From Varanus komodoensis (Eukaryota; Chordata; Lepidosauria; Squamata; Varanidae), in the NCBI RefSeq assembly GCF_004798865.1, contig NW_025335761.1:21790426-21854425 (forward strand): a stretch of 64,000 nt of DNA, written 5' to 3'. The stretch's first letter is position 1. The number at the start of each line of letters is the position of its first letter. Below the pieces are notes generated by a model. That model ran no database searches. It had not been told where the DNA came from and saw only the letters and a list, made by a program, of their open reading frames with translations. This document shows positions 34,395-46,804 of this stretch, one piece after another. The translations under genes and the position numbers were made by a program.

Positions 34395-36615
34395 AGTTTT
34401 TAGGAGGATGCAAGTCTTCCTGGGGGGCAGGGACAGCACTGAGGGCATTGTGAACAATGGCCTGCTTTGCCACCCCAAACCTGTACCCAGTTCTTGAGCC
34501 TACACTAAACTTCTCCCCTAACTTAATCATTACCTGTAATACAAATGTTTCCCTATTAGCAATGCATTTTTTTAAATATTGGGCAATGCCCAACTAAGCA
34601 AAACACTAGAAAAGATTCCTTGTTTAAAATGAAGAAGAAAGTATGTGCTAACCAGTGCTCACTGTGGAGGAAAAGTTCCCTCTGCCATCATGACAGCAAG
34701 AAAAGAAAATGTGTGGGAAGACACTCAGGGACATGAGCATGAACTCCCTCTTGAAAGCTCTACATGTTCCTATATTCTGTTCTGCACAGGCACAAACTCG
34801 TAAGTGGAACTGCACAGGGACTGTAATACAAACCAAAAAAGGTGTCTCAACCAAGGTCACTCTCTCAGAGCAGAGAGGTGCCATTCTGATCTCTAAAACA
34901 CCAGCTCCCAGAGGCATTCGGTTGCTATAGATAGGAGCACAACAAGAATATAATCCTGGCCCTTGATGCGTGTGATCCTTCTGTTGACATTCTCTGAGCG
35001 ATTGATTTGTTGGGGGGGTGGGGAGGGATTGAAAAAGTTGCAGCCTCTGTCGCCTTTTGGGGACATTTGCATCATGTTCATCACAGTATCCGACCTTCGA
35101 GGTGGTAAGCATCTGGACTCAATACTGTAGGACAAAATCCTGGCCTGGCAATCAGAACCCAGCTGCTGCTTTAATTTACTGCTTGGTAGTCTCTTTTGGG
35201 ATTCTCATTTTGATGTTGGTTGGTTTGTTTGTTTGTTTGTTTGTTTGTTTTCCAGGACAGCATGTTAATAAAACAAGGCTGAATGCAAAAGATGATGAGC
35301 ACATTCTCCCCCTCTGACATTGTCCTTCAGGACCTGGCCTTCACCCTTCAGCTTCCATTTAACACAAGCCACTGCAGGAGATCTTTGCCTGTGTAGGAGC
35401 CAGTCGTGTCCTGAAATTGTCTGTTCAATTTTGGCATCACTCACACATAGCACATCTCTGTGCCAAAGGAAGAAAACCCTATGAAAAAGCAGCCTTCCGA
35501 GGAGAAAGGAAATGCTGACACATTTATTTAACACTTCTCTTTGCTTCCCTTCCCATGGCTCTGGGCATGTGACAAGCCACGCATTATCTAATGTATGCAC
35601 TTTAATTTATTTAATAACTAATTTTATTTAAGACATGGGTTTGAAGATATTTCCCCTTCTTTGGCCAATGAGACTGTTGCTTCCAAAAGGAACAGGCAAA
35701 GCTTACAGAGCCTGGTTGTTTGCTTGATTTTTTATGGATGATTGGCCAGCTAGAAATGATTATGAAGATATAACTGTCTGCTTAGTAATAAAGGTTTGAC
35801 TGAGGATACAGTAAATCTAGGAAGCAAGGAAGTTATATTGTGACTTTGTCCAAGTGTGACAGTGTAGTGAGAAGGGACCAGTGGTAAAGAAGGTTAAGGG
35901 CTACAATTCATTAAAGTTTCCCTATTTTTTTAACTCCTGGTAACTCCTGTGACTATAATTAATTTCCTAGTTTAATACATGAATGAAAGTACCCACCTCC
36001 ACAGGTATTTTCCTCCTCAAGGTGTAGCATTACCCATATGAGAAAAGAGGGAGGGTGGGGAGATTGGATTTTGGAAAAAAGTCTCTTTATGGCTATGCCA
36101 AGGGTGATTGTGACATTGGAGCACAGCCATGTAAGAACAGAAGAAAATAACAACTTGGATGTAGCATCTCGATTCAGAGAAGTGTTTTTTGGATTGCAAA
36201 CGAAAGTGGTTGATCGACTAAGACTGACTTTTATTTAGCAACATGATGTGACATTGCAAGCCTTGTATCATTTCAGTTACTGGCCTGCAGGGTTCTCTTC
36301 TACTGATACTTCCGTAAGGTAGAATGGAGTTTTGGCAAGGCATTATCCTCTCATTTCAAGGGTATTGTAAAGACCAGTAACATTTGAGCATGCAACAGTA
36401 ATCTTCTACGATCCAGCTATATGTGAGAAATACTCTGCAGAGTCAACTCCATGTGACAAAAGTTCTGTATTGTGGGTTCGCTTCCTAAATTGCAGTGGAC
36501 ACAGACAAACCAGAGATGAGCATTGGTGGGGCTTATTGGTTTCAATGTGGATGTTACGGGTGTACTTGGCACCCTCTCCCATTGATGACCATGGGGTTTG
36601 ACTCCAAATCATTTT
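34395..36615. other. Unassigned intergenic sequence
   Basis: No gene or named repeat. A perfect (TTTG)n microsatellite lies at about 35223-35250. Confidence 0.4.
35223..35250. repeat. (TTTG)n microsatellite
   Basis: About seven copies of gttt in a row, perfect. Confidence 0.95.
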
Positions 36616-36619
36616 TAAC

Positions 36620-37485
36620 TTGTTCATACTTGATCCAGTTTGCAAATGACATTAAATCTTTCAGGATGATGAAAGCCCCAGTGAATTGTGAAGAGATCCA
36701 AAAAGATCTCTCTAAACTGAGGTCCTTTGAGGCAATAAAATGACAAACACAATCCACTATAAAATGTAGATTGGGACTTTGCCCCCCTCCCCTCCTCCCA
36801 CCAGCAACCCTAACTTCACATATACGCAGTTTGAGCTAGCAATGACTAACCAGGAAACAGAACTAGGAATTGTTGTCAATAGCTCAATAAAAATATTTAT
36901 TATTCTGAATAGGATGAATACTATGCTAAAGCTCATTAGAAAAGGAATTGAAAATAAAACTCCTAATATTCTAATGCCATTATACAATTTAATGGTGCAG
37001 CCAGACTTTTTATACTGAAGACAGTACTGACGGTCATACCTGAAAAAGGATATTGTAGGGATGAAAAAACTGTAAAAAGGGGGCAAACAAAATCACCTGA
37101 GCAAGTTCTGCATGAAGAAAAGGTACAATATTTGGGGACAGGTAGAAAAAGGTGAGTAAGGGGAACAGGATAGAAATGTACAAAACTATGCATGGTGTGG
37201 AGAAAGTGACTAGAAAGAAGTGTTTCTCCTGCTTTCATAATATTAGAATGTGGACCCATCCTGTGAAGCTCAGCATTTTCAGGACAGAGAAAAGGAAGAA
37301 AGTCTCTCTGTGCCCATAGTTTAACTATGGCATTTGCTACCACAAGATGCTGTGAAGGTCACAAACTTAGATGACTTGAAAAGGAAACTGAATAAATTCT
37401 AAGATTAAATCAGGAATCGATGGCTAAAGATTATGGCAACTGTTTTATGCTGCCTCCCAGTTCAAAGACTCGGATCAGCCAAAAG
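36620..37485 (+). mobile_element. CR1 LINE, RT to 3' region
   Basis: The copy starts within the RT core (gatccagtttgcaaatgaca reads IQFAND, from the family's IKFADD catalytic motif). It continues through gaattgttgtcaatagctca, ctcattagaaaaggaattga, aaaaggatattgtagggatg and tacaaaactatgcatggtgt, to gctaccacaagatgctgtga and gaaactgaataaattcta. This is the standard CR1 order over about 860 bp. The catalytic box has decayed (second D block reads N-D), and many stops and indels show an old copy. The final 'ctgatccagcag' end is not clearly preserved. Confidence 0.9.
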
Positions 37486-37489
37486 CATC

Positions 37490-38155
37490 CAATAATTCAT
37501 CAAGAGAACCTTTTTCCCTGGCACATTACATGGAAAAAACATGACAAGGAAAAACGAACTTGTTGCAGTAAATTTCCCAGAAATCAGTAATGCATGAGTT
37601 GATCCACACAGTAGTTGTGGAGTCCAAGAGAATGGTTACTGTTGCCCTCTAGAATTACATTTGTGACAATATAATATCATACAGATATAATTACCACCTA
37701 GTTAAAGTAAATTGATAAACTCACTGAAAACATTATAGAAAGCAAAAGTGTTATAAGAAAATGCAGCTCATTTCTGATAAATTTTGCAGAAAAAGCCACA
37801 TTGTGGCCCAAACACTTGTCTGGAACAAGTTCTATATACCTGATGCACTGATGATAGGAAAACATAGTATTTAGTCTCTTTCATTGTTTTTATGACAGAC
37901 AAAATCTTTTCCTAACTTTTGTCTGGGAAGGAGATTTCAGTACCAGCATTCTGTCATGTTAGAACTGCTTTTTTTTCTTTTTGGCATTAAGGAAATACAT
38001 ACCTTTGATGCAAGAGAACTGGATGGCCCTGATCTGCAGCTGACCTATATTTGCTTATAATGACAGACCTTGGTTCCTTAGAGAAAGTGCAAAAGAAATG
38101 TTTCTAAGGATGGATGGTGGTGGTTATTTTTGCAAGGAATATCTGTATTTCTCTT
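37490..38155. other. Unassigned intergenic sequence
   Basis: AT-rich sequence with no gene or recognisable repeat. Confidence 0.4.
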
Positions 38156-38156
38156 T

Positions 38157-38390
38157 GTAAGAACCTAAGAAGGACTCTGCTGGATCAGGCTAAGGCCCAT
38201 CCATTCCAGAAAACTGTTCTGCTATCCAGATGCCAAAAGGAAGCACATAAGCAGGATGTGAATGCAATACCCTAGATTTCCAGCACCTGGCATGGTGAGG
38301 CATCCTGGCCCAAAACTGCAGGTAACATAGAGTCATCCGTAATCTAACACATCTGATCTTCTCCACTGAAGCAAGGAAACACATGTTGAG
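38157..38390 (-). mobile_element. CR1 LINE 3' end, antisense
   Basis: Starts gtaagaacctaagaaggact, ctgctggatcaggctaaggc, ccatccattccagaaaactg, the reverse complement of the CR1 terminal block. It continues with aggaagcacataagcaggat and tgtgaatgcaataccctaga, as the family does. Diverged. Confidence 0.87.
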
Positions 38391-38394
38391 TGTG

Positions 38395-40299
38395 CAATGC
38401 AGTGAGATCTATTTGGCCTTCCTAGGAATAAGTCCTACTAGCCGAACTAGGCAATGTGCTTTATTGTTGGCAAGAGTGAGGCAAAACACCATGTTTGGCT
38501 TTATTAAATTAGTAAACTCATAGGAATGTGTTTTGGTTTTGCCACTAATTCAAGTGTGAACCACCCAGATGGCCTCCATTCTAGATAATTAATTTCCCAC
38601 TAGCTGTTCAGGAATGGTTTGCTGGTCCCATAGAAGCATGTTACCAAGAAAACAGAGAGTGCAATGCAAATACTGGAAGTAATCTTTTATAGTGAGGAGA
38701 ACCAGTATTGGCTTCCTGTGGAAATAAACAAATAGACTGTTGATCAGAGGTATTCAGATTTAGATATCCCTGACATGAAAGGCTCAATTTCTGCATCTTA
38801 TAATATTCAGCATAGATTGGTTAGCAAGCACATAAAACGAATTACTAGTTTACAAAGTTGTGATCTCATTGAAGGAAAATAAGCACAATCCACATTTATA
38901 CCCACTGAATTTTCAACAGGATATAACATGCTTAAATGCTTGGGATCATGCCCACTGCTGGTAGTACATAATTTGCTGCTGGTACATAATTTAACATGAA
39001 TGTGACCAGAATTTCCACCAGTTATTCTTCCAGCATAACATTAGCTCATACTAACAGTGTTGTGTGAAAAGCTTGAACCCACTATGTTACCTCATTTGCA
39101 AGAAGATTTGCCTTTCTAATATGCTCCCTTAATTTCCCCATTAGTTTACAATTACTTAAGGAAGAGGAAGTGTTATTCAGTCATTTGTTACTGGATACTA
39201 AAATAAAGTAGAATCTAAAACAGCCTGGGGGTAGGAGACAGTGGTAAAAGGCACAAGAAGCACTGGAAGATGGTGCCTACTAAACCAATGACCCTTGTAT
39301 CAACTTCCTTTTCATCCCACAAAACTATAACAGTTTTATACAAATTCAACTGCTATAGCTTTTTCCAAATGAACATGGGAATTGTAGTTCCCTAGGGAAT
39401 TACTATCGAATTAGTTTAAGCCTATTAAGTTGATATGCCCATTGAAGAAGGGTCTGTTATCATTAACTTAGTTTGATGGCATTTTGGAGAAATGATAGTG
39501 ATTAATGCTTGTTTTCTACAATATATGTGAGATGGTTGAGAGGTGAGAGAAATGGTTGAGAAATATTGGGATTATTTTTATTAAATAAATGTTGTTTGAA
39601 GAAAAATTAATGTGTTGGAGCATTTTTTTAAAAAGAAAAAAATTGATAGAGGAAGCTTGAGGGGTGAGCATTTGTAATATTGTTAGACTAACAATATATG
39701 TCAGATTCAGATAAAATTCAGGTAAACACAGTTTTCAATAGCAAGATTAACTTCTTGATATTGACTAGAGCTATGTATTTTGTATTTGCAGTATTGCCCA
39801 AAACAGGCGTTCTCCTGCGCAGAACACATCCAGGGTCCCTTTTATCTAGTTCTTCAAAACAAAATGAAAGGCTCCATGCTCAGGAGTCTCAGAGCCAATT
39901 CATATTGTCCTCATAACGAAGGATCATGTATATCACGTATATTCCAGCTAGGGCCTCAGACAGAATAACAGAGTATGCATTTTCCCCAGTAGCCAACACT
40001 GGCAAGCTGCATCAGGAGAGGCTTTCCACGTTTTCTTGCCATATTTCCATGGCTCTGACCAAGAAAGAGAGAGGGAGACTCATGGTCCCTCAACTCACTA
40101 ATATCTGCAAGCTAATTCACTTTTCAAGCTTGTCTTTCAAACACTCCAATACATGCCAGCTATAATTGGAAAACAGCTCTGTGTCAGTGCTGAACTGTTT
40201 GAAAATGTGCATCTTACCCTCCTAGTTGATAATCTGTAATGCTACAATACATTACAAGTGCTTGATGCATAAAGCAATTCTGCCCTTCATTAGATGTTT
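38395..40299. other. Unassigned intergenic sequence
   Basis: AT-rich, no gene, no repeat I can name with confidence. Confidence 0.4.
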
Positions 40300-40300
40300 T

Positions 40301-40497
40301 CATAGAATCAAAGAAATCGTAGAATTGTAGAGTTGGAAGAGGCCATCGGGCCCAACCCTTGCTATTGCAGACTCTAAGTTACACCATCCCATTGAGATGA
40401 CTGTCCAAACACTTTTTGAATGTCTCCAGCAAGGGAGAGCCCACAAATTCCCCAGGTAATAGGCTCCATCGATCATCTGCTCTAATTTTGTAGAAAC
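40301..40497 (-). mobile_element. CR1 LINE 3' end of the 'tagaattgtagagttggaag' type, antisense
   Basis: Contains tcatagaatcaaagaaatcg, tagaattgtagagttggaag, aggccatcgggcccaaccct, then gactgtccaaacactttttg, aatgtctccagcaagggaga and a cccaggtaataggctccat end. This is the complement of the CR1 tail type seen in sense at 26155 and continues upstream into its coding end. Confidence 0.87.
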
Positions 40498-40697
40498 TAG
40501 TCCAAGTTAGTGTAGAAGAAGGTATTGTAAGGAAAAATGCTGAGTGTTTCCTGCGCCATTTGGTCTATCAGCACCATAATTTTTTTTGAAATAATTCTCA
40601 CTTCACAGGATTCAACTGTGCCGTTGCCTACACATAATAGAATGTTCAGATGGATGCATGGTGAGAGCTGCTGGTTCAAGATGGCAGCTGCACTGAA

Positions 40698-41215
40698 AGA
40701 GACAGTGTGGTCTACTGGTTAGAATGTTGTCCAAGAAAGTTCTGCTTTAAATTCTCACTCAGCCACAAAGTTTAGTAGATGACCTTCAGCCAGTCACCAA
40801 ATAAAGAAAGCACATCTTTGCATAATATCTGCATATACTAATTATGCCTTTATGGACATTTGGAGATAATTACTATAACTGAAATAAAAATATAGTACCT
40901 CTCATTCCAGTTAGAAGGACTACAACTAGGTGACCAGTGTTTCTGATCTCCCAGCTGTTCAAGTGTTGTGAATGGGCAACTTCAACACGCTCCTTGCTTA
41001 TAGGTCTTTATTTTTCAACTGGACTTAGACTGGACAGCCTTTCAAATAGAGGATGCACACAAGACACATGCTCAAAACTCCTCAACAAGAGATAACCACC
41101 CTCTGTAAAAGTGGACACATAGGCTATCAAACCAGTCATTCTCACCTAGCCTAGCCTACTTCACAGGGCTGTTATGAGGATGAAACTGCAGGTGTACGTG
41201 AAGTTTGGAAGAACC
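40698..41215 (+). mobile_element. tRNA-derived SINE split by a 335-bp insertion
   Basis: The first part, 40698-40796, has the SINE head (gacagtgtggtctactggtt) and middle (ttctcactcagccacaaagt, gaccttcagccagtca). The second part, from 41132, resumes with ccagtcattctcacctagcc, tagcctacttcacagggctg and ttatgaggatgaaac. The 7-bp word ccagtca stands at 40790-40796 and again at 41132-41138, as expected of a target duplication around the 335 bp between them. That intervening piece was not assigned to a family. Confidence 0.72.
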
Positions 41216-44200
41216 TTTCAAGCCAATTTTTCCCTAGACAAAGGATGACAATGATATACTGTACACATTGCTTGATCTCTTCCATTTCCGTCAGACAGTG
41301 GCTGTGTGTCTCATTCTCCCCTTTCCTCTGCAAAGGTTAAAGTACAATCTGCCCAAGACCAGGTGCATGTTCTGAGGTCTGCTGAATTCTCTGGCTGCCT
41401 CATGCCAGCAGGGCCTGATGAACAGGCAGGATGGGACAAAGGGCTGCCATTTTCAATGACCACTCCAAATTTCAGCTGCTGCGTAGTTTCCACCTTTGAG
41501 AGAGAGTGTCTCCGGACAATCAATGCTCACAATATAAAAGCATTAAAATAAAATTATTGAGGTTTCCAAAATCCAATAAAAAGCCATTAGCTTACACAAG
41601 AGAAGTGAAATTGGAAGCTGATGAAGCTCTTATTGACTCAGAGACAGATAAGAAGCAATAGTGCTTTATTCTCATGATGAGGCAATAATACTTTCCACAG
41701 ATGCTACCAGATACATCTGTGGACCCATGATTAAAAAGGCAAAAACTTCAGGAACAAATGTCAGTCAAGAACCTAGTGAAGAGACTGATCCTGTGTGTGG
41801 AATTCTAAAACAAACTGATAGTCCTTTGGTGGTAATACCAAAAGTATATTAAAATCAGCCACGTTCACCAGTCTCCTCAACAAACAGAAGCAATAAGGAG
41901 AGGGTTTTGTTTTTCTCTCGGTACACCAGACCAGGCTGGTAATGATAGCACAAACACAGCAATTGGACGCAGTAAGGAGCAGAAACCATCTGGAAAAGCC
42001 TGATGCCACCAGCAGCCTGGCACTCCTACTTGCTCCAGTGGCACTGAAGCGGCAGTGTTTCCTTACCCAGATGGTAGCTGCTGGCTTGGAATGGCAAGTT
42101 CAGAGGAGAAATCTTGCAGTATGTACACACACACACACACACACAGAGCGCCTATATGTAAAGCAAGATCTCCACTCAAATTCTATGCACCTTTACTCTG
42201 AACTGAAGAGGAGGCTCAGAATGTTTAAATGGGATTTGCTCCCAAGCAGGTGTGCTCTATCCACCTGCAAGTGGCCTTGCACAACTTCAGCCACCCACCC
42301 AGACTGAAGTGATTGGATTATCTGCTTGGAAGAGTCGACTGAGAGATAACTGAGGGACCTCCCATGGTCATGCTACGGGTGTCTGCTGAGAAAGAGGTGT
42401 GCAAGGATGAGTCCCCTCATGCACCTGTCTTCCGGCATATTTAGTCCCCTGAATCCCCAAGGCCAGCCATCTCCACATAGTTTTTGCACCCCCATGGTCG
42501 CTGCACAAGTTTCTCACACACCTGCACCCTGCAACACATGTGCCTAGCTCTGAAAAAGAAGCCCTGCATTAGGGGAAGATGTCCCCAACAGGAAACTTGC
42601 AGCTGCATGTATATTAAACAGATAATCCCACTCAGGAAGCTGCACAGCTTCTGTGCAATGCTTGGGATAATGGGAATTGGTGCCCACTCAAAATAATTTT
42701 CTCGGAAAGGTAGCTCTTTCCTTCCACAGCACTGGCTGCCAGCCTGGTCCTCACCCTTGGAAGGTTCCTGCAGAGAGGCCAGGGTTGTGCCGCATGGAGA
42801 AAGCCCCAGCCAGGTAACATCTTGCTGGCTGGGGCTCTTCCAAGTCGGTGAAATTTATCACTAGCTCCATGAAAGAACTGAAGGCAGTTAATTCTGAACT
42901 GAAAAAGCAAGAAAGATTTTAGGTGAGACTTCAATAAAGCACTGCCCTATAAGAATGGGTTTTTATGGAAACAAAGAGGCAACAGTGGGGCAAATAAAAT
43001 AGATTTTAAAAGACCACCTATCTTTTAAAGTGCTGAAAAGTTTTATAGCACTCCACTGAGTTTGGACTGCAAGTGGGTGGACTTGCAAATTGCAGACAGA
43101 TAATGCTTTTGCCCACATTACTCGAGCAAGAGCTGTGTATTCTTGTATCTTGGACATATGCCTGGTGGCATAGTTCAGTGCAGTGCTTTTGAAACTAGGC
43201 TCTGGGGATTCTGTGGTTCCTCAGAAGCTTACAATGAATTCTTCAATGAAAAAATTGGTAATGGTATACAAGTTTCTTGAAAGACAGCTTGCCCTCTTCT
43301 ATTGATCATGACGTGCAATATAGAACTGCGGGATATTGCACACCCTTAAAGCTAAACTAGATGTAATTTGAAAATGGATGTTTACATATTTTTGTCTCCT
43401 TGCCATCCCTTTTTCCTTGTTTATCAGTTCCTTTTAGACTGCAAGCCTGCAGGCAGGACTTGTCCTTTTTGCTGCTTGAATGTAAACTGCTCCAGAAGCC
43501 TTTTCCTGATTGAGGAGCCAGCTAAAACTACTTTAAATAAATAACTTATACGTAAACCATGACTGGGCCTCCTGAAAACTTTATATGGGAAGGGAAAACT
43601 GCTTTCATGGGGACTACAGCAAGTAGGGCTTGAAGGCTTCTTCCAGTGCTTATTAATTGCCCCACAGCTTAACCTCCCTCCCTGCACATGAGCAAATCAG
43701 TGTGAAAAGAATTTCCTGAAGGTGAACAATTTTGAAATCTGATTTTGTTCAAATGTACCTGGAAGGGAAGAAAAGGCCATGCACTGCATGTCATGGGCAG
43801 ACCACAGAGGGGCCTCCCACAGAAACCCCGACAGGATCCAGACCACAGTATGCCACTGCCAGAAAGCAGGTGTGCCGCATCACGATGAAGGTGAGTGGAT
43901 TGTCAAACAAGGACCCCCGAGCCTGCATACCCTCTAGTTGTGACTACACACCTCTTCCTATCTACCCACTCCCAGCTCTTAGAAGTGCTAAGGGCTACCT
44001 GTGCATTTAGCTTTGGGACAGACAGGAATTCAGCCCGTGCCAGTGTAATTTGCAAATACGGGGCTCAGGGGTTCACAGTATGGGAATGAGAGAGCTATTG
44101 TTATCAAGGCTGGTTCAATTCACCCCTGCTAATATTCTGAAAAGTCATTTTCACATTTAGTATTCCTGCCCTCCCAATTAAAGTTCTTGAAGTACTCTAC

Positions 44201-45940
44201 TGTATCTTTCCACAAAATGCCAAACATTCTAGACATTCAAAATCCTGTGCACAAGAGTGAAATCCTGAACTTGAATCCAGGCAGTCTTGCACCAGAGAAG
44301 GGACTAGTTGCAGATGATACTGTTATATTGCTAAAGCAAAGCAGTTTCCATCCTGACCAGTGTTTGGATGGGCCTAACTTGGTGAAAACCTTGATGGTAT
44401 ATAAATGTAAAAACAAAATGGTCAAGTTTTTCTGAGAAACTCCATGTACTGCACAGCATTTAATCTTTAACATGTGTCAGTTTGAATTTGACTCTCCCCC
44501 AACTAAAAGCTACACCCTCCAGCCTGCAAACCTCTTCATGCCTGATGCATTAAGATTGTTTATAGTAACCCTGTGCTGAGAAATACTTTGTGCATACTCA
44601 GAGTACTGCCATTGCTTCATTTTCAATAGGGCTGAATCACAGTGTTGGTGGCCCTAGCAAGCCCATGCAAAAACAAAGATCTAATGTGGTATTTGACATT
44701 AATAAACATCAGCAGCTAGTTCAAAGATAGATGTGGTATCAAGGACAGGAGGACCCCTGGAGGGGACTGGGAAGGCCGCTTTGACATTCTTAGGAGTTAG
44801 GCTTAATATTTAATTCATCTACATATAAAGTGCTTCTGTTGAATTAGGTACTTCATTACTTCAACATAAAAGACAGCTCCTTATACTTCATGACTACTAA
44901 ATACTGTTATATTTTAAAACTGGTGTTTCATAGCAAGTTATTTCATTGCAACAGAGATATTAAATTATTTTCCACACCAATTCCTTCCTGGACAAACTGA
45001 CAGTAATTGGTTTGCAAGCCTGAAGGAAGTTATAAAGCCTTTTAATTAAAGGCACACTCCAGCATTTAAATGACATAATGTGAAGCTTAAATAAAACATG
45101 GAGAGAAGCTATTTAAAGCCAGCTACCCAGCACAGGGCTTGTATGAGGCATTGCTGTACCCTACTTGTCATGTAGCCATCAAAAGTAGATGCTTGGCAGC
45201 AATTCACACGGGCAGCTACTCCATTCCTGGTCGCAAAGCCACTCAGTATTCAAGGCTGACTCCTTACCTTGGGTACACACAATTGCGAACAAAAAATGCC
45301 CAGTCAAAGATGGTGGGTATGTGTCAAATCAGGTCTAAAAACAAGCAAAGGAAATCTGAAAAGGCAAGCAGTAAAGGCTTGGACCACTGTTCTGTTGCCC
45401 TTCACACAACTGATAAAGAATGTTTTGTGCTTGTGTACATGAGTATAAAGCAGGAGTTCTGTGCACCACAGCCTACTGCCATCCATAAATAAATTCTAGT
45501 ATCACTATTTTGTTAATCCACAATGTCAGGCACTTGTCAGGGCCTGAACAGAAATTATTTTCACAGAATTAGGCTTACAAGTATCCTGAAATAGTTGTGT
45601 AGAGGACACACTGGAATGCAAACATCTGCTAGAACATGCCAAAGATTCCTCTATGGATATACAGCCAACTCTCTCCAGTACCCTTGCCTAGAATATTGAA
45701 ATTCAGTACTATGTTTACAGCATTAACAGCTGCCTGATTCTAGGCAAAATGAAAACAAAACAGTAAGGTTCCTTGGCCAAGTTCTTTCAGCCTTATGTGA
45801 AGGGGAATATCAGTGAATATTACTATCCTGTGTATTAATATGGAAGACATTCATCAACTCCGAATCCTTTTGTAAGCAAAACAGCATGATCCACACACGG
45901 GTCAATGGAATCAGGAAGCATGGGCAACCCCAAGGTTTCC
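41216..45940. other. Unassigned intergenic sequence
   Basis: About 4.7 kb without a recognised gene. A (CA)n run lies at 42123-42145. Around 43180-43260 a stretch (tgaaactaggctctggggat, tctgtggttcctcagaagct) faintly recalls hAT elements of the 'ggggttccgtgaa' type, but the match is too weak to call. ORFs up to 126 codons have no domain. Confidence 0.4.
42121..42146. repeat. (CA)n microsatellite
   Basis: About twelve CA units without interruption. Confidence 0.95.
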
Positions 45941-45944
45941 AGAT

Positions 45945-46032
45945 ATATTTTATTTATTATTTATTTAGGAAGCTTCTATGCCGCCCCATTCGCCAAAGCC
46001 TCGGGGCGGCTCACAACAATATAAAAAGACAG
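45945..46032 (-). mobile_element. L2-like LINE 3' tip, well conserved
   Basis: The block tatttatttaggaagcttct, atgccgccccattcgccaaa, gcctcggggcggctcacaac is nearly the same as in the element at 2095 (tctatgccacccccatcgca, acaaagcctcggggtggctc). Only about 90 bp remain, so the copy is extremely truncated. Its low divergence points to a recent insertion. Confidence 0.85.
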
Positions 46033-46319
46033 TTTAGAAGAAAGTACTCAAGTGAGAGGGACTCTCCCACCCAGATCAATGAAAACAAGCACAGGCCATG
46101 GCTGGCTGCTGGGGTGGGAGTGGAATGGAAAACTGGGAAGGGGGAAGGAAAATGCAAGGGAATGCAATGGGAGAATCCTGGGAAAGGGCTTTTCTGAAGA
46201 GCAGCCCTCCTACAACTGCACTTGCCGCAATCCTTCCTGAGTTGGTCTGACCTGGAAACAGCTATCCATGCCTTGGTTACATCGCATTGAGATGACTGAG
46301 ATGAGCCCCACGCAGGGCT

Positions 46320-46800
46320 GCTCCTGAAGCGTGTTCAGAAGCTTCAGTTGATGCAAAATGAGGCAACAAAGCCTCTAATCTGCACCTGACATTGGGACCA
46401 CATTACACCCGTCCTGGGATCTCTGCACTGGTCACTTGCTGGGATCAGTTCAAGGTGTTGCTTTAATCCTTCATACCCTAAACAACATGGGCCCTGCCTA
46501 CAGAAGCATATGCCTGCCTCACGAGGAACCTCTCCAGGTATTCTCATCGGTATGCTCAAAAGAGCCTTCCCCTGTGCTGCCCTCAAACCATGGAACTTGG
46601 CTCCTTCCTATTCTCTTGGTCTTTATGAAGGCACAAAGACACTTTTTTTCCAAATTAACTTTTAAACCAGATCATTTCAAAAGTTCTTGTTTTAATGTTG
46701 CAAGGTTTTATCATTTTATATTGATGCACACAAGCTTGATGGCTTTTCAGAAGATAAGGCAGTATTTTTTAATTAAATACATTTTTATCTTGCCCAGTGG
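46320..46800 (+). mobile_element. L2-like LINE, decayed C-terminal coding region
   Basis: A frame with frame shifts reads LQKLQLMQNEAAK, then HPSWDLCTGHLLG..QGVALILHTLNNMGPAY and LPHEEPLQVFSS. It aligns with the C-terminal region of the element at 2329-3075 (LQLVQNRAAR, HITPVLHQLHWLP, FKVLVMTYKALN). This copy is in sense and much older than the 2-kb one. The 3' end with its taaatacatttttatcttgcc text runs to about 46800. Confidence 0.82.
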
Positions 46801-46804
46801 CCCA

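Noticed and set aside
43180-43260. Possible hAT fragment of the 'ggggttccgtgaa' type
   Set aside because: Match is too short and diverged, with no terminal repeats seen.
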